Below, one piece after another: positions 1 through 6,498 of a stretch of DNA of 14,034 bases. Both the position numbers and the translations under genes were made by a program. The stretch covers positions 1 through 14,034 of the forward strand of contig JAGCTA010000166.1 of the NCBI GenBank assembly GCA_017963875.1, written 5' to 3'. The notes beneath the pieces are model-generated. The model saw only the letters and a program-made list of their open reading frames with translations. It was not told where the DNA came from and searched no databases. The DNA comes from Victivallales bacterium. GTDB lineage: Bacteria; Verrucomicrobiota; Lentisphaeria; Oligosphaerales; Oligosphaeraceae. Numbering within the stretch: position 1 is the stretch's first letter; each line of letters begins with the position of its first letter.

Positions 1-60
1 GACGGCCCAGAAAAAAATGATGGTGCCGACTGGAAAAATCGGGGGGGTATTATATTGTAA
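1..60 (+). CDS. C-terminal end of a truncated upstream gene (hypothetical)
   Basis: Frame 1 is open from the window edge to a TAA at 58-60 and would encode 19 residues ending NRGGIIL. The stretch is rich in Asp, Gly and Asn (DGPEKNDGADW), which loosely recalls the acidic C-termini of pseudopilin-like proteins. That resemblance is an inference from composition only. A short open frame at a window edge can also occur by chance. A GC-rich stem-loop follows at 71-88. Confidence 0.35.
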   Translation, partial: DGPEKNDGADWKNRGGIIL

Positions 61-70
61 AAAGTGGCTG

Positions 71-88
71 GGGCAACGGGTGTTGTCC
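71..88 (+). terminator. Weak stem-loop after the truncated upstream frame
   Basis: GG(G)CAAC pairs with GTTG(T)CC around a GGGT loop (7 bp, one G-U pair), and TGCTTTAAG follows. There is no clean T-run, so this is at best a weak terminator. A second small stem, AGTGAGTG with CACTCATT, follows at about 105-128. Confidence 0.25.
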
Positions 89-214
89 TGCTTTAAGTCA
101 TGCCAGTGAGTGTATAGTCCCACTCATTTGGAAAGTTCTATATATTCCTATCGCCTAAACACAATTGCCATGGATGGGCTAATTGTCTATCAGAATAATC
201 ATGAGGGAAACAAT

Positions 215-883
215 ATGTTTGGAAAAGTGAAAAAAAACCTTAGATTCATATCAAAAAAATATATGAGGAAAATCTTCATTATATTTCTACTGGTTTTCAT
301 TCAATATGTTGTTAATTCTTGTTTTTATAACGACAAACTCGAGTGTTCCAATGAGCATATAGAAGGTCTTAGGATTGCTGGTGAAAGGCCTTGGAAATTA
401 AGTTTCTTTTTCATCCCATTAGATGCTTCATCCCAATATCATATATACAATAATATAAGTATTGATTATAAGAAAATAAAAAGTGGGATGTTAGATAACA
501 TCAACATTTATTTATTTGGGAAAAAATACAATCTCGACTCAATTCAATATGATGAGGTATCAAAAATAACCACAAATCTAAGATGCTGCAAAAAAATTTT
601 CAAATCACACTACTATGATTGGAAAGATGAAAAAGAAGATGAAATATCATTCTTTTTTTTTGATAAAGAATATCAATATACTTACTATGCAGTAAGGTTT
701 TTCTTTGAATCAGATACTAAGAAAATCAATTCTTTTTCTGCCATTCTCCCAACAGATATGAACAACATTTTAAAGTTTGAAAATATTGATAATTCAACAC
801 ATGCAATCTTTCCTTTTGTAGAAAAAGATTTACTGTTATTGTTTGGCAGAGACATACAAATATATAAAAATTGCGATTGGTAA
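215..883 (+). CDS. AT-rich hypothetical lipoprotein, first of two tandem paralogues
   Basis: I do not recognise the family. The frame is open from a GTG at 110, but ATG 215 is preferred: a GAGGG ribosome binding site precedes it with suitable spacing, and its first residues (MFGKVKK) match the conserved MFGKIKK upstream of the next gene. From there the protein is 222 aa. The N-terminus is basic, then a hydrophobic segment (about residues 18-33) ends in the lipobox-like VVNSC, so Cys36 is the probable lipidated residue. The mature part is rich in Phe, Tyr, Lys and Asn. It shares many blocks with the downstream paralogue: NEHIEGL, QYHIYN, SIDYK, SGMLDNIN, KFEN and EKDL. The gene is much more AT-rich than nrdD or the rib genes, which suggests acquisition by transfer (inference). 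No enzymatic motif is visible. Confidence 0.8.
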   Translation: MFGKVKKNLRFISKKYMRKIFIIFLLVFIQYVVNSCFYNDKLECSNEHIEGLRIAGERPWKLSFFFIPLDASSQYHIYNNISIDYKKIKSGMLDNINIYLFGKKYNLDSIQYDEVSKITTNLRCCKKIFKSHYYDWKDEKEDEISFFFFDKEYQYTYYAVRFFFESDTKKINSFSAILPTDMNNILKFENIDNSTHAIFPFVEKDLLLLFGRDIQIYKNCDW

Positions 884-940
884 TTATTCCATACTTTTTA
901 ATGAGGCAAATTGGACTACTCTTTCTCTTGTAATATTCTG

Positions 941-1063
941 GAATCAGTGAAGTATCATCTGACGGTCGATTTCGTTGTCAAGTTTCGGTTACTCATGTCA
1001 TATACGCATTCTCAGCTTATCTTGAAATCGCCTCGCTATCTGGCACTTTTCACGGATTCAGGA
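941..1063 (+). repeat. Dispersed repeat F1, copy A
   Basis: This copy begins GAATCAGTGAAGTATCATC and ends ATTCAGGA, between the two AT-rich lipoprotein genes. It aligns with copy C (6716-6865) over both halves. Shared blocks are TGAAGTATCATCTGACGG, CGATTTCGTTGTC, ATGTCAT, GAAATCGCCT, CTATCTGGC or CCATCTGGC, and GATTCAGGA. The first part also matches copy B (2028-2079), including GTTTCGGTTAC. GACGG-CG and CG-TTGTC can pair around ATTT. Just past the right end lies a perfect AGGACA-TT-TGTCCT inverted repeat (1061-1074). A 61-codon open frame over this region is not considered coding, because the repeat elsewhere is non-coding. Confidence 0.75.
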
Positions 1064-1137
1064 CATTTGTCCTGCTTGTCCCATAATATTCTATGATAAT
1101 AGCCTTTAAATAAATGAAAAAACGTTTGGAGGAAAAC

Positions 1138-1194
1138 ATGTTTGGAAAAATAAAAAAAATTTATATAACTTATTTAAAAAAATGCAGAATATGA
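1138..1194 (+). CDS. 18-codon frame with strong RBS, displaced 5' end or leader ORF of the second lipoprotein
   Basis: ATG 1138 follows GGAGG at ideal spacing and encodes MFGKIKKIYITYLKKCRI, then TGA. The first seven residues match the start of the upstream paralogue. The stop overlaps ATG 1191 of the main frame (ATGA). It is either the true N-terminus separated by a one-base indel in the A7 run, or a leader frame that couples translation. I cannot choose between these from sequence alone. Confidence 0.5.
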   Translation: MFGKIKKIYITYLKKCRI

Positions 1195-1802
1195 AAATAA
1201 AACTCATAATACTTTATATCGTATTCAAGTCATTTATTGTTTGTTCCTGTCTTAATAATGATAGGCTTCTTGGTTACAATGAACATTTAGAGGGTCTTAA
1301 GATAGAAGGAGAAATGTCAAGGGATAATTTTTTCTTCATTCCAACATGCTCTTTGGAACAATATCATATATATAATTCTTTGAGTATTGATTATAAAAGA
1401 ATCAGAAGTGGTATGCTAGATAACATCAATTTACATTTTTATGGAAAAAAATGTAATCTCGGCACAATCTGTTACAATGATGTTTTAGAATTAACCAAGG
1501 AAAAAGTTTTTTTTGCTAAGAATGTTCAATTCCAATATTATGATTCTTGTGATGAAAAAGTTGATGAGTTTTTATTTACAATAGTCAACCGAGAATTTCA
1601 ATATGGTAGAATAAGATTTATTTTTGAGTCAAATACAAAAAAGCTCAAATATTTTTATATTTATTTCCCAAAAGATATGGATTATTTTGTAAAATTTGAA
1701 AATACAGATAATTCACATGAAGCATGGTTTCCATTTATGGAAAAAGATCTACCATTAATATTCGGTGAAGACATGAGAGTGTTCAGGAATTTCAGGAATT
1801 AA
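1182..1802 (+). CDS. AT-rich hypothetical lipoprotein, second tandem paralogue, with an out-of-frame 5' end
   Basis: This 206-aa paralogue of the upstream gene belongs to the same unrecognised family. It keeps YNEHLEGL, QYHIYN, SIDYKRIRSGMLDNIN, the KFEN block and a final EKDLPLIFGEDM. A hydrophobic signal segment ends in IVCSC, and the second Cys aligns with the lipobox Cys of the neighbour. The start is doubtful. Neither ATG 1182 nor ATG 1191 has a Shine-Dalgarno sequence. A strong one (TTGGAGGAAAAC) precedes ATG 1138, which encodes the conserved MFGKIKK but runs into TGA at 1192-1194. That frame ends in an ATGA overlap with ATG 1191. One extra A in the A7 run at 1176-1182 would fuse the two frames into a full-length homologue of gene 1. 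Coupled reinitiation, tract slippage or a sequencing error could explain this. An F2 repeat begins about 7 bases after the stop. Confidence 0.75.
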   Translation: MQNMKIKLIILYIVFKSFIVCSCLNNDRLLGYNEHLEGLKIEGEMSRDNFFFIPTCSLEQYHIYNSLSIDYKRIRSGMLDNINLHFYGKKCNLGTICYNDVLELTKEKVFFAKNVQFQYYDSCDEKVDEFLFTIVNREFQYGRIRFIFESNTKKLKYFYIYFPKDMDYFVKFENTDNSHEAWFPFMEKDLPLIFGEDMRVFRNFRN

Positions 1803-1808
1803 TGAGAC

Positions 1809-2009
1809 TAAATAATAGCGAAGTAATTTCAAAACGCTCTATTTCCAAATAGGATAGGTTCGACCTCTTCGAGGTTGTTATCCTGTAAAAGATTGTGTAC
1901 CCCCAGATTAATTTTCGCTCAACTAGGGGTACTGATATTTGACTTCTTCTGGGTCTTAGCAGAGCCGCCTTGAAGTGAACAATTACCGGCCTTCTTGGGG
2001 AATAGAGCC
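1809..2009 (+). repeat. Dispersed structured repeat F2, copy 1
   Basis: This repeat of about 200 bp begins TAAATAATAGCGAAG, 6 bases after the stop of the second lipoprotein gene, and ends GGGGAATAGAGCC. It is highly similar to copy 2 (3122-3324) over its full length and to copy 3 (6180-6350) in its core. It holds three stem-loops. The first is AGGATA with TATCCT enclosing CGACCTC-TTC-GAGGTTG. The second is a degenerate TACCCC/GGGGTA stem. The third is a decayed GACTTC-TTC-TGGGTC. ACTGATATTT between the second and third stems is conserved in all copies. Copy 1 has more mismatched stems than copies 2 and 3. Confidence 0.85.
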
Positions 2010-2027
2010 AAAAAAATATATGAGTCT

Positions 2028-2079
2028 GAATCTGTGAAGTACCGTCTGAAGGACGATTGCTTTGTCGAGTTTCGGTTAC
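2028..2079 (+). repeat. Dispersed repeat F1, copy B (partial)
   Basis: GAATCTGTGAAGTACCGTCTGA, then GGACGATT, TTTGTCGAGTTTCGGTTAC. This matches the first half of copy A, including the GTTTCGGTTAC block, and then diverges. It begins 18 bases after the end of F2 copy 1, so here the two repeat families are adjacent. It lies upstream of the next lipoprotein operon. Confidence 0.65.
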
Positions 2080-2123
2080 GATTAAGAGGATAGCATAGCC
2101 CGTGAAAAATGGGGTATTTGAGA

Positions 2124-2151
2124 TTGCAAATATGGTGACGGCTGTTATAGT
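2124..2151 (+). promoter_or_regulatory. Candidate sigma70-type promoter for the lipoprotein operon
   Basis: TTGCAA (2124-2129), a 16-base spacer and TATAGT (2146-2151). It would start transcription about 80 bases before the ATG at 2241. The rest of the 2080-2240 stretch shows no gene or strong stem-loop. Recognised by eye only. Confidence 0.4.
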
Positions 2152-2240
2152 AATATAGTTCCTGTATTTCTGGCTGTCGTAGTTAGAACAATGTGGCAGG
2201 AAATGGTAGATAATTCATTCCAATTCAATGAACGGGTAAC

Positions 2241-2702
2241 ATGAGATACATTTTTAAGTTGATTTTAATCGCAGCATTCGTGTTGTTGGTCAATGGATGC
2301 GCAACAATAACATCAACCTCGTATAGCACACTGGACGGCGTCAAACTCAATGGAACAGACCGAAAGCCATCTGAGGTTGTGTTTATAGAAAGCACGGGCT
2401 TCTACATATTATGGCAAATCCCGATTTGCTCTGGAGACATCAGGTGGAACAGCGAGAAAAAGAGCATAGAAGGTGGCGTCTCGATATTTAAGGACCATGT
2501 GAGCCTCGCAAATCTGCAAAATGCAATTACAAATTACGCAGATAGCCGCAACTGCGATCTGGTTGACGTCATCTACAATGATACTAATGCATCTTATGTA
2601 GAAGTAAGCGAAACTGGTCTCATCGGAGCCTTATTCTGCTCCGCTACTATTAACGTTTCGGCTGTGCTAGTACCGAGAAACAGTGACAAGGAAGGCAAAT
2701 AA
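2241..2702 (+). CDS. Hypothetical lipoprotein, first gene of a two-gene operon
   Basis: The 153-aa protein belongs to a family I do not recognise. A basic start (MRYIFK) and a hydrophobic stretch lead to the lipobox-like LVNGC, so Cys20 is the likely lipidated residue and the protein should be membrane-anchored and extracytoplasmic. The mature part has ILWQIPICSGDIRW, then VSIFKDHVSLANLQNAI and a C-terminal hydrophobic strand pattern (INVSAVLVP). A weaker version of the same order (LLGMIPISTG, then VRLFANEATLDNN) is found in the next gene, which suggests an old duplication. The RBS is poor (AACGGGTAAC before the ATG). The spacer to the next gene is 15 bases, so the two are probably cotranscribed. 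F1 copy B lies upstream and F2 copy 2 follows the pair. Confidence 0.8.
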   Translation: MRYIFKLILIAAFVLLVNGCATITSTSYSTLDGVKLNGTDRKPSEVVFIESTGFYILWQIPICSGDIRWNSEKKSIEGGVSIFKDHVSLANLQNAITNYADSRNCDLVDVIYNDTNASYVEVSETGLIGALFCSATINVSAVLVPRNSDKEGK

Positions 2703-2717
2703 TAAGGAGATACAATC

Positions 2718-3128
2718 ATGAAAATGGCATTTATCTTCGCAATGGTATCCTTGCTGCTTGTTGGATGCAGTTCATATAGTGAAATAGCACGTTGGAATTC
2801 ACCTGTTACGATTAACAACGGTGAGGTTCCGCTCGCAACTTTCGCAACGCAGAATGTCTCCTACCATCTTTTGGGCATGATTCCGATTTCTACTGGTCGC
2901 CCTTGGACAAGTGGTGACGAGGACATCAAGTACGACTTTGACGTCCGTCTGTTTGCCAACGAGGCTACGCTGGATAACAACTTTGTCTCGCTGAAGTACG
3001 CATTGGATCGCGTGGGATCGCATCGCATAACCCAACTTCAAGTGTCAGAAAAAGATGATTGGAGCCTGTTAATTATAAGTTGCCACATAGTTAACACAAA
3101 GTGCATAATCCTCAACGATAATAAATAA
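2718..3128 (+). CDS. Hypothetical lipoprotein, second gene of the operon
   Basis: The 136-aa protein starts at an ATG with a strong AAGGAG site (2703-2708). The signal peptide is short (MKMAFIF, hydrophobic) and ends in LLLVGC, with Cys17 as the likely lipidation site and Ser-Ser after it. The mature part contains LLGMIPISTG, FDVRLFANEATLDNN and a final HIVNTKCIIL strand. These align by order and spacing with the upstream lipoprotein although identity is low. No catalytic motif is seen and no function is proposed. The stop codon TAA (3126-3128) lies inside the first bases of F2 copy 2 (TAAATAAT at 3122-3129), so the repeat boundary overlaps the end of the gene. Confidence 0.8.
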   Translation: MKMAFIFAMVSLLLVGCSSYSEIARWNSPVTINNGEVPLATFATQNVSYHLLGMIPISTGRPWTSGDEDIKYDFDVRLFANEATLDNNFVSLKYALDRVGSHRITQLQVSEKDDWSLLIISCHIVNTKCIILNDNK

Positions 3129-3324
3129 TGGCGAAGTAATTTCAAAACGCTCTTTTTTAATAAGATAGGTTCGACCTCTAGAGGTCGTTATCCTGTAAAA
3201 GATTGCGTCCCCCCAGGTTGAGTTTCGCTCAACCTGGGGGGACTGATATTTAACCCCTTCTGGGTCTTAGCAGAGCCGCCTTGACATGAGGATTTACCGA
3301 CCCTCTTGGGGAATAAATAGAGCC
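3122..3324 (+). repeat. Dispersed structured repeat F2, copy 2 (best-formed)
   Basis: This is a full-length copy, colinear with copy 1 from TAAATAATGGCGAAG to AATAGAGCC. The first hairpin is the perfect palindrome CGACCTCTAGAGGTCG. The second is a perfect 14-bp stem (CCCCCCAGGTTGAG, loop TTTCG, CTCAACCTGGGGGG) at 3209-3241. The third is ACCCC-TTC-TGGGT. Relative to copy 1, several changes restore pairing, so the structure rather than the exact sequence seems to be kept. The GC-rich stem is followed by ACTGATATTT rather than a T-run, so it is not a standard intrinsic terminator. Confidence 0.88.
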
Positions 3325-3341
3325 TTTGAGAGATGAATATG

Positions 3342-3385
3342 GAAGACCAGCCGCATTGCGTTAATTCGCATTGCGGCTGGTCTTC
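3342..3385. terminator. Long stem-loop between convergent genes
   Basis: GAAGACCAGCCGCATTGCG (3342-3360) pairs with CGCATTGCGGCTGGTCTTC (3367-3385) around TTAATT: 19 bp with one T-T mismatch. It sits between the end of the plus-strand lipoprotein operon and the end of minus-strand nrdD, where a bidirectional terminator is expected. Neither side has a strong T-run, so the termination role is inferred from stem strength and position. A smaller AGGC/GCCT stem (about 3395-3411) is nearer to nrdD. Confidence 0.6.
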
Positions 3386-3430
3386 ATAAATATCAGGCGT
3401 TTAAAAAGCCTGTTTGCCTAAAGCGGTAAC

Positions 3431-6103
3431 TTAGTTTGCGGACATCACGGAGTAGCGGCCTTTCTGACGAGCAACAAGTTCTCCATAACGTTTGGATTTG
3501 TTCCAGTTCTGAATCTTCGAGAAGTAGCCGACGACGCGCGTCTCGCCGACGACATCCTTGGAACCGCATTGCTGGCAGGTTTCCTGCAATCCGCGGGACT
3601 TGTGGCCGCAGGCCTGGCAATAGGTGAATTCTGGTGACAGCGTCACCTGGGCGGACTGCGTGCGGAAGAAGACTTCCTTGATGAGAGCGGCAATCGCCTC
3701 TGGCGACGGCTGTTCCTCGCCGATAAAGGCGTGGATGATGGCACCACTCTCAATGATGCTGTGGAACATCGCCTGCTTTTCAATGCGTTCGACAAGGCAG
3801 ACAGGCGCCTCAGCAGCAAGATGGATGGAGTTCGTGTAGTATGCCACGTCCTCGTTGGCACCCTTGACGATGTCGGCGGCTTCATTTCTGAAGAACACCA
3901 GGTCGGTCTTTGCCAGACGGCGCGCCGCTGACTCCGCAGGACTTTCCTCAAGCGTGAACTTCAAATTGTATTTCTTGGAATACTCCTTGGCGCGCAAATA
4001 CATGTGGGACACGATCTTCAATCCCATGTCAAAGGCTTCCTTGGATTCATGCAATTCCTTGCCGATTAAGAACTTGACGGCATCGTTCACGCCGATGAGA
4101 CCGATGATGTACGTCGCCTTGTCGAGTTCGACGTATGGGCGTCCGTCGCAGGCGATGCGGCCAATCTGCCAAAGCGGGCGGCCAGGGCCAGAGAGCATTT
4201 CGGCGATCTTGGCCTTTTTCTGAAGATGCGCGTTAACGGCGATTTCCATCGTGTCGTCGATTTCACTCAGCAGCCCTTCAAGGTTCTTCTGGCCCTTGCG
4301 CGAAGCGCGGAAGGCGGCCTGCGGGATGTTGATGGTGACATTCTGGAATCCGCAGAAGCGCATGCATTCAGGATGTTTGAGCATGCGGTTGTCATCAATC
4401 GTCGTTCTCAGGCGGCAGCAGGCGGACAATGTGACCTCATCGCGGTCGAAGATGAAATATGTCGAACCGTTCTTGGAGGACAATTCACATGCTTCCATGA
4501 AAATCTGATACTGTTTTGGATCGGTGAACGTTTCGGCGGAAATGTGGAAATCGCATTTCGGGAATTCAAAGACGCGTCCATTGCGGTCGCCTTCGCCCCA
4601 GACCTTGAGGAGTTCGGAGGTGAAACGTTGCGCCTCGTCGGAGTAGTCGCCGTATGTCATGATATGTTCGCCACGCTCTGCCAGGTCTTTTTCGACGGCT
4701 TCGTCATAATGGAAGTTGTTTTTATCATTGTAAAGTTCATGAAGCACGAGGCGCGAAGTGCCGTCCTTTTCCGCGACGAACAGGTCCATGAGGTGGTTTC
4801 CAGTGTTGTCGGTGTCATTGCGGAGCACTTCTGTCAGTGATTCGATGGTGCCGTCCTTGCGGCGAAGCATGTATTTGCCGCCTGGGCCAATGGCGGGGAT
4901 GGATTTCAGGTATTTGGGCACGCCAGTGTGGATGTTGAAGTCCAGGAACAGCGTCTGGCCGCCGCGGCTGAAAGCGTTCTGCGAACCATTGAAGATGAGT
5001 TCCTGTGCCACCTGATGGACTTCACGCTGTGACAGGCCGACAAGATACGGCGCATAGAAGATATTGATATAGGCGATGCCCAGGGCACCTGCGTAGTTGG
5101 CTTGCATGGATGCGAGGAATGTGTTGAGGTGGCCAGTCAGAACCGATGCGCTGCGTGCGGGATTGGATTCCGTATTGAGGTTGGAGAGGTCACGGAGGCC
5201 GTATTTCTTGATGTATTCGATGGAGTGCGAGGAGCAATACACGCGGTGGGGGTATCCAAGGTCATGGAGGTGGATGGCACCCGTGTCGTGGGCTTCCTTG
5301 ACCTTTTCGCTGAAGATGGTGTCCAGACCCCACTGCTTCAGGACGAGTTCGGCGATGGAGAGGTTGACTGCCTCTGGGTTGTTTGACACGATATTGCTGT
5401 TTTCCGTTGGCTTCGTGTACATCAGCGATTCGATGAATTCACGAGGAACATGATACAGCGAGAGGTCTTCCAAGCGGTTGCGGTAGCCGCGCTCGATCAG
5501 GACGTTGTTGACAAGTTCACGAACCAGTTCTGTTCCAACGGAATGGATATTGCTGGAAATGATCTGGTTCTCGACTTCCTTTGCGATGGAATTGGCGGTT
5601 TCTTCATCAAACTTCAGTTTGTCGATGAGTTTGATGGCAATGCGGGAACGATCCCAGGGCACCAGCGTGCCGCCTGATGCGGATTTGACAAGCAGCAGAC
5701 TCTGGTCGGTGAGGTCGCCTTTGTCGCCATCCTCTTTATTTGGGCGGACATGGATGGCATTGCGGGCACGTTCGCGGATCTTGCGGTAACGTTTATACGC
5801 GGCGACGACGGCTGGCAGGCGGTTTTCCGCCAATGTGATTTCGACCATGTCCTGGACGTCCTCCAGATGCGGGATGCGGTTGCCGTCCGCGTCTGGAAGC
5901 GTGTAGTATTCGCATGAAGGGTTGTTGAGTTGACGGACGACTTTGTCGGCAATCTGGTTTGCAAGTTCTTCAGTGAATTCAGAACCATCCTGGCGTGCGG
6001 CGGCTTCGCCTGCCTTCAAAATGGCGTGTGCAATCTTCTCTGGGCGGAAAGGCACAAGGAGTCCATCCCTTTTGCGGAAATACTGAAACGGACATGCGGT
6101 CAT
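3431..6103 (-). CDS. nrdD: Anaerobic (class III) ribonucleoside-triphosphate reductase, catalytic subunit
   Basis: The enzyme reduces ribonucleoside triphosphates to dNTPs in the cytoplasm, using a glycyl radical installed by the radical-SAM activase NrdG. The 890-aa protein has two ATP-cone-like allosteric regions at about residues 7-115 (FRPEKIAHAILKAGEA) and 135-235 (VPWDRSRIAIKLIDKL). The barrel follows, with FIFDRDEVTLSACCRLR. The C-terminus has a four-Cys zinc site (CQACG and CQQCG) and the glycyl-radical motif RVVGYF, with Gly859 as the probable radical residue. The start is supported by AGAGGA about 11 bases upstream. Two cones and 890 residues make it longer than the E. coli enzyme (about 712 aa). 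No nrdG is in the window, so the activase must be encoded elsewhere. Transcription probably starts near 6494 from an NrdR-type promoter, giving a leader of about 390 nt that crosses F2 copy 3. Confidence 0.97.
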   Translation of the reverse strand: MTACPFQYFRKRDGLLVPFRPEKIAHAILKAGEAAARQDGSEFTEELANQIADKVVRQLNNPSCEYYTLPDADGNRIPHLEDVQDMVEITLAENRLPAVVAAYKRYRKIRERARNAIHVRPNKEDGDKGDLTDQSLLLVKSASGGTLVPWDRSRIAIKLIDKLKFDEETANSIAKEVENQIISSNIHSVGTELVRELVNNVLIERGYRNRLEDLSLYHVPREFIESLMYTKPTENSNIVSNNPEAVNLSIAELVLKQWGLDTIFSEKVKEAHDTGAIHLHDLGYPHRVYCSSHSIEYIKKYGLRDLSNLNTESNPARSASVLTGHLNTFLASMQANYAGALGIAYINIFYAPYLVGLSQREVHQVAQELIFNGSQNAFSRGGQTLFLDFNIHTGVPKYLKSIPAIGPGGKYMLRRKDGTIESLTEVLRNDTDNTGNHLMDLFVAEKDGTSRLVLHELYNDKNNFHYDEAVEKDLAERGEHIMTYGDYSDEAQRFTSELLKVWGEGDRNGRVFEFPKCDFHISAETFTDPKQYQIFMEACELSSKNGSTYFIFDRDEVTLSACCRLRTTIDDNRMLKHPECMRFCGFQNVTINIPQAAFRASRKGQKNLEGLLSEIDDTMEIAVNAHLQKKAKIAEMLSGPGRPLWQIGRIACDGRPYVELDKATYIIGLIGVNDAVKFLIGKELHESKEAFDMGLKIVSHMYLRAKEYSKKYNLKFTLEESPAESAARRLAKTDLVFFRNEAADIVKGANEDVAYYTNSIHLAAEAPVCLVERIEKQAMFHSIIESGAIIHAFIGEEQPSPEAIAALIKEVFFRTQSAQVTLSPEFTYCQACGHKSRGLQETCQQCGSKDVVGETRVVGYFSKIQNWNKSKRYGELVARQKGRYSVMSAN

Positions 6104-6179
6104 GATGACGATTTTCCTCTGTTTGACTGTGGTTGTTTTGGATTATGATTTAAGAATTCAATTCTGTGTTTTCGTTTTG

Positions 6180-6350
6180 TTCTCCAAGAGGATAGGTTCG
6201 ACCTCTTCGAGGTCGATATCTACCCGAAGCTTGCTTCCCCCAGGTTTCGCTTCGCTCAACCTGGGGTTACTGATATTTGACCCCTTCGGGGTCTTTGCCT
6301 TGCCTCGTTGATAGATGCTGTTATCTACCCTCATGGAGAAATATAGCGTC
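6180..6350 (+). repeat. Dispersed structured repeat F2, copy 3, inside the nrdD leader
   Basis: This copy has the conserved core: AGGATAGGTTCGACCTC-TTC-GAGGTCG, then CCCCAGGTT (6238-6246) with AACCTGGGG (6258-6266), then ACTGATATTT, then a perfect GACCCC-TTC-GGGGTC hairpin (6279-6293). Its flanks are diverged from copies 1 and 2 but still colinear (TTGCC, ATCTACCC, ATATAGCG). It runs in the plus direction, so the nrdD transcript would carry its complement. The first part, common to copies 1 and 2 (GCGAAGTAATTTC), is not clearly present. Confidence 0.8.
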
Positions 6351-6426
6351 TTCTTTGTTGATGCAGTCTGTCTGGCATTCTCCCGATTTTTCGCATTGTC
6401 CCGTTTTCTGGCGTAAAAACACCTCC

Positions 6427-6456
6427 CTGTTTCTGAAAGCCGTTTTTCAGGAACAG
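6427..6456. other. 12-bp stem-loop in the nrdD leader
   Basis: CTGTTTCTGAAA pairs with TTTCAGGAACAG around GCCGTT (one G-U pair). On the minus strand it lies roughly 40-70 nt after the predicted transcription start. GGGAGGTGTTTTTACG follows there, containing a short T5. It could be a regulatory hairpin or a decayed repeat. No riboswitch class is recognised. Confidence 0.4.
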
Positions 6457-6498
6457 CAAGACAGCAACAATGCGAATAAATTGTCTGATACCATTGAC

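Noticed and set aside
911..1096. 61-codon open frame between the tandem lipoprotein genes
   Set aside because: It lies over repeat F1, which has stops at the same place in other copies, and it has no RBS.
3209..3241. F2 GC-rich stem as an intrinsic terminator
   Set aside because: The stem is strong but is followed by ACTGATATTT, not a T-run, and the same unit occurs upstream of nrdD where termination would not be expected.
1809..3324. Integron cassette array with attC sites
   Set aside because: No GTTRRRY/RYYYAAC core pair and no integrase in the window; only the layout is similar.
4226..4840. 204-codon plus-strand open frame
   Set aside because: Antisense shadow inside nrdD; composition follows the nrdD codons.
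6330..6396. Possible 21-codon leader peptide on the minus strand in the nrdD leader (MRKIGRMPDRLH...)
   Set aside because: The SD-like GGAGGTG is too far from its ATG and there is no attenuator logic in the residues.
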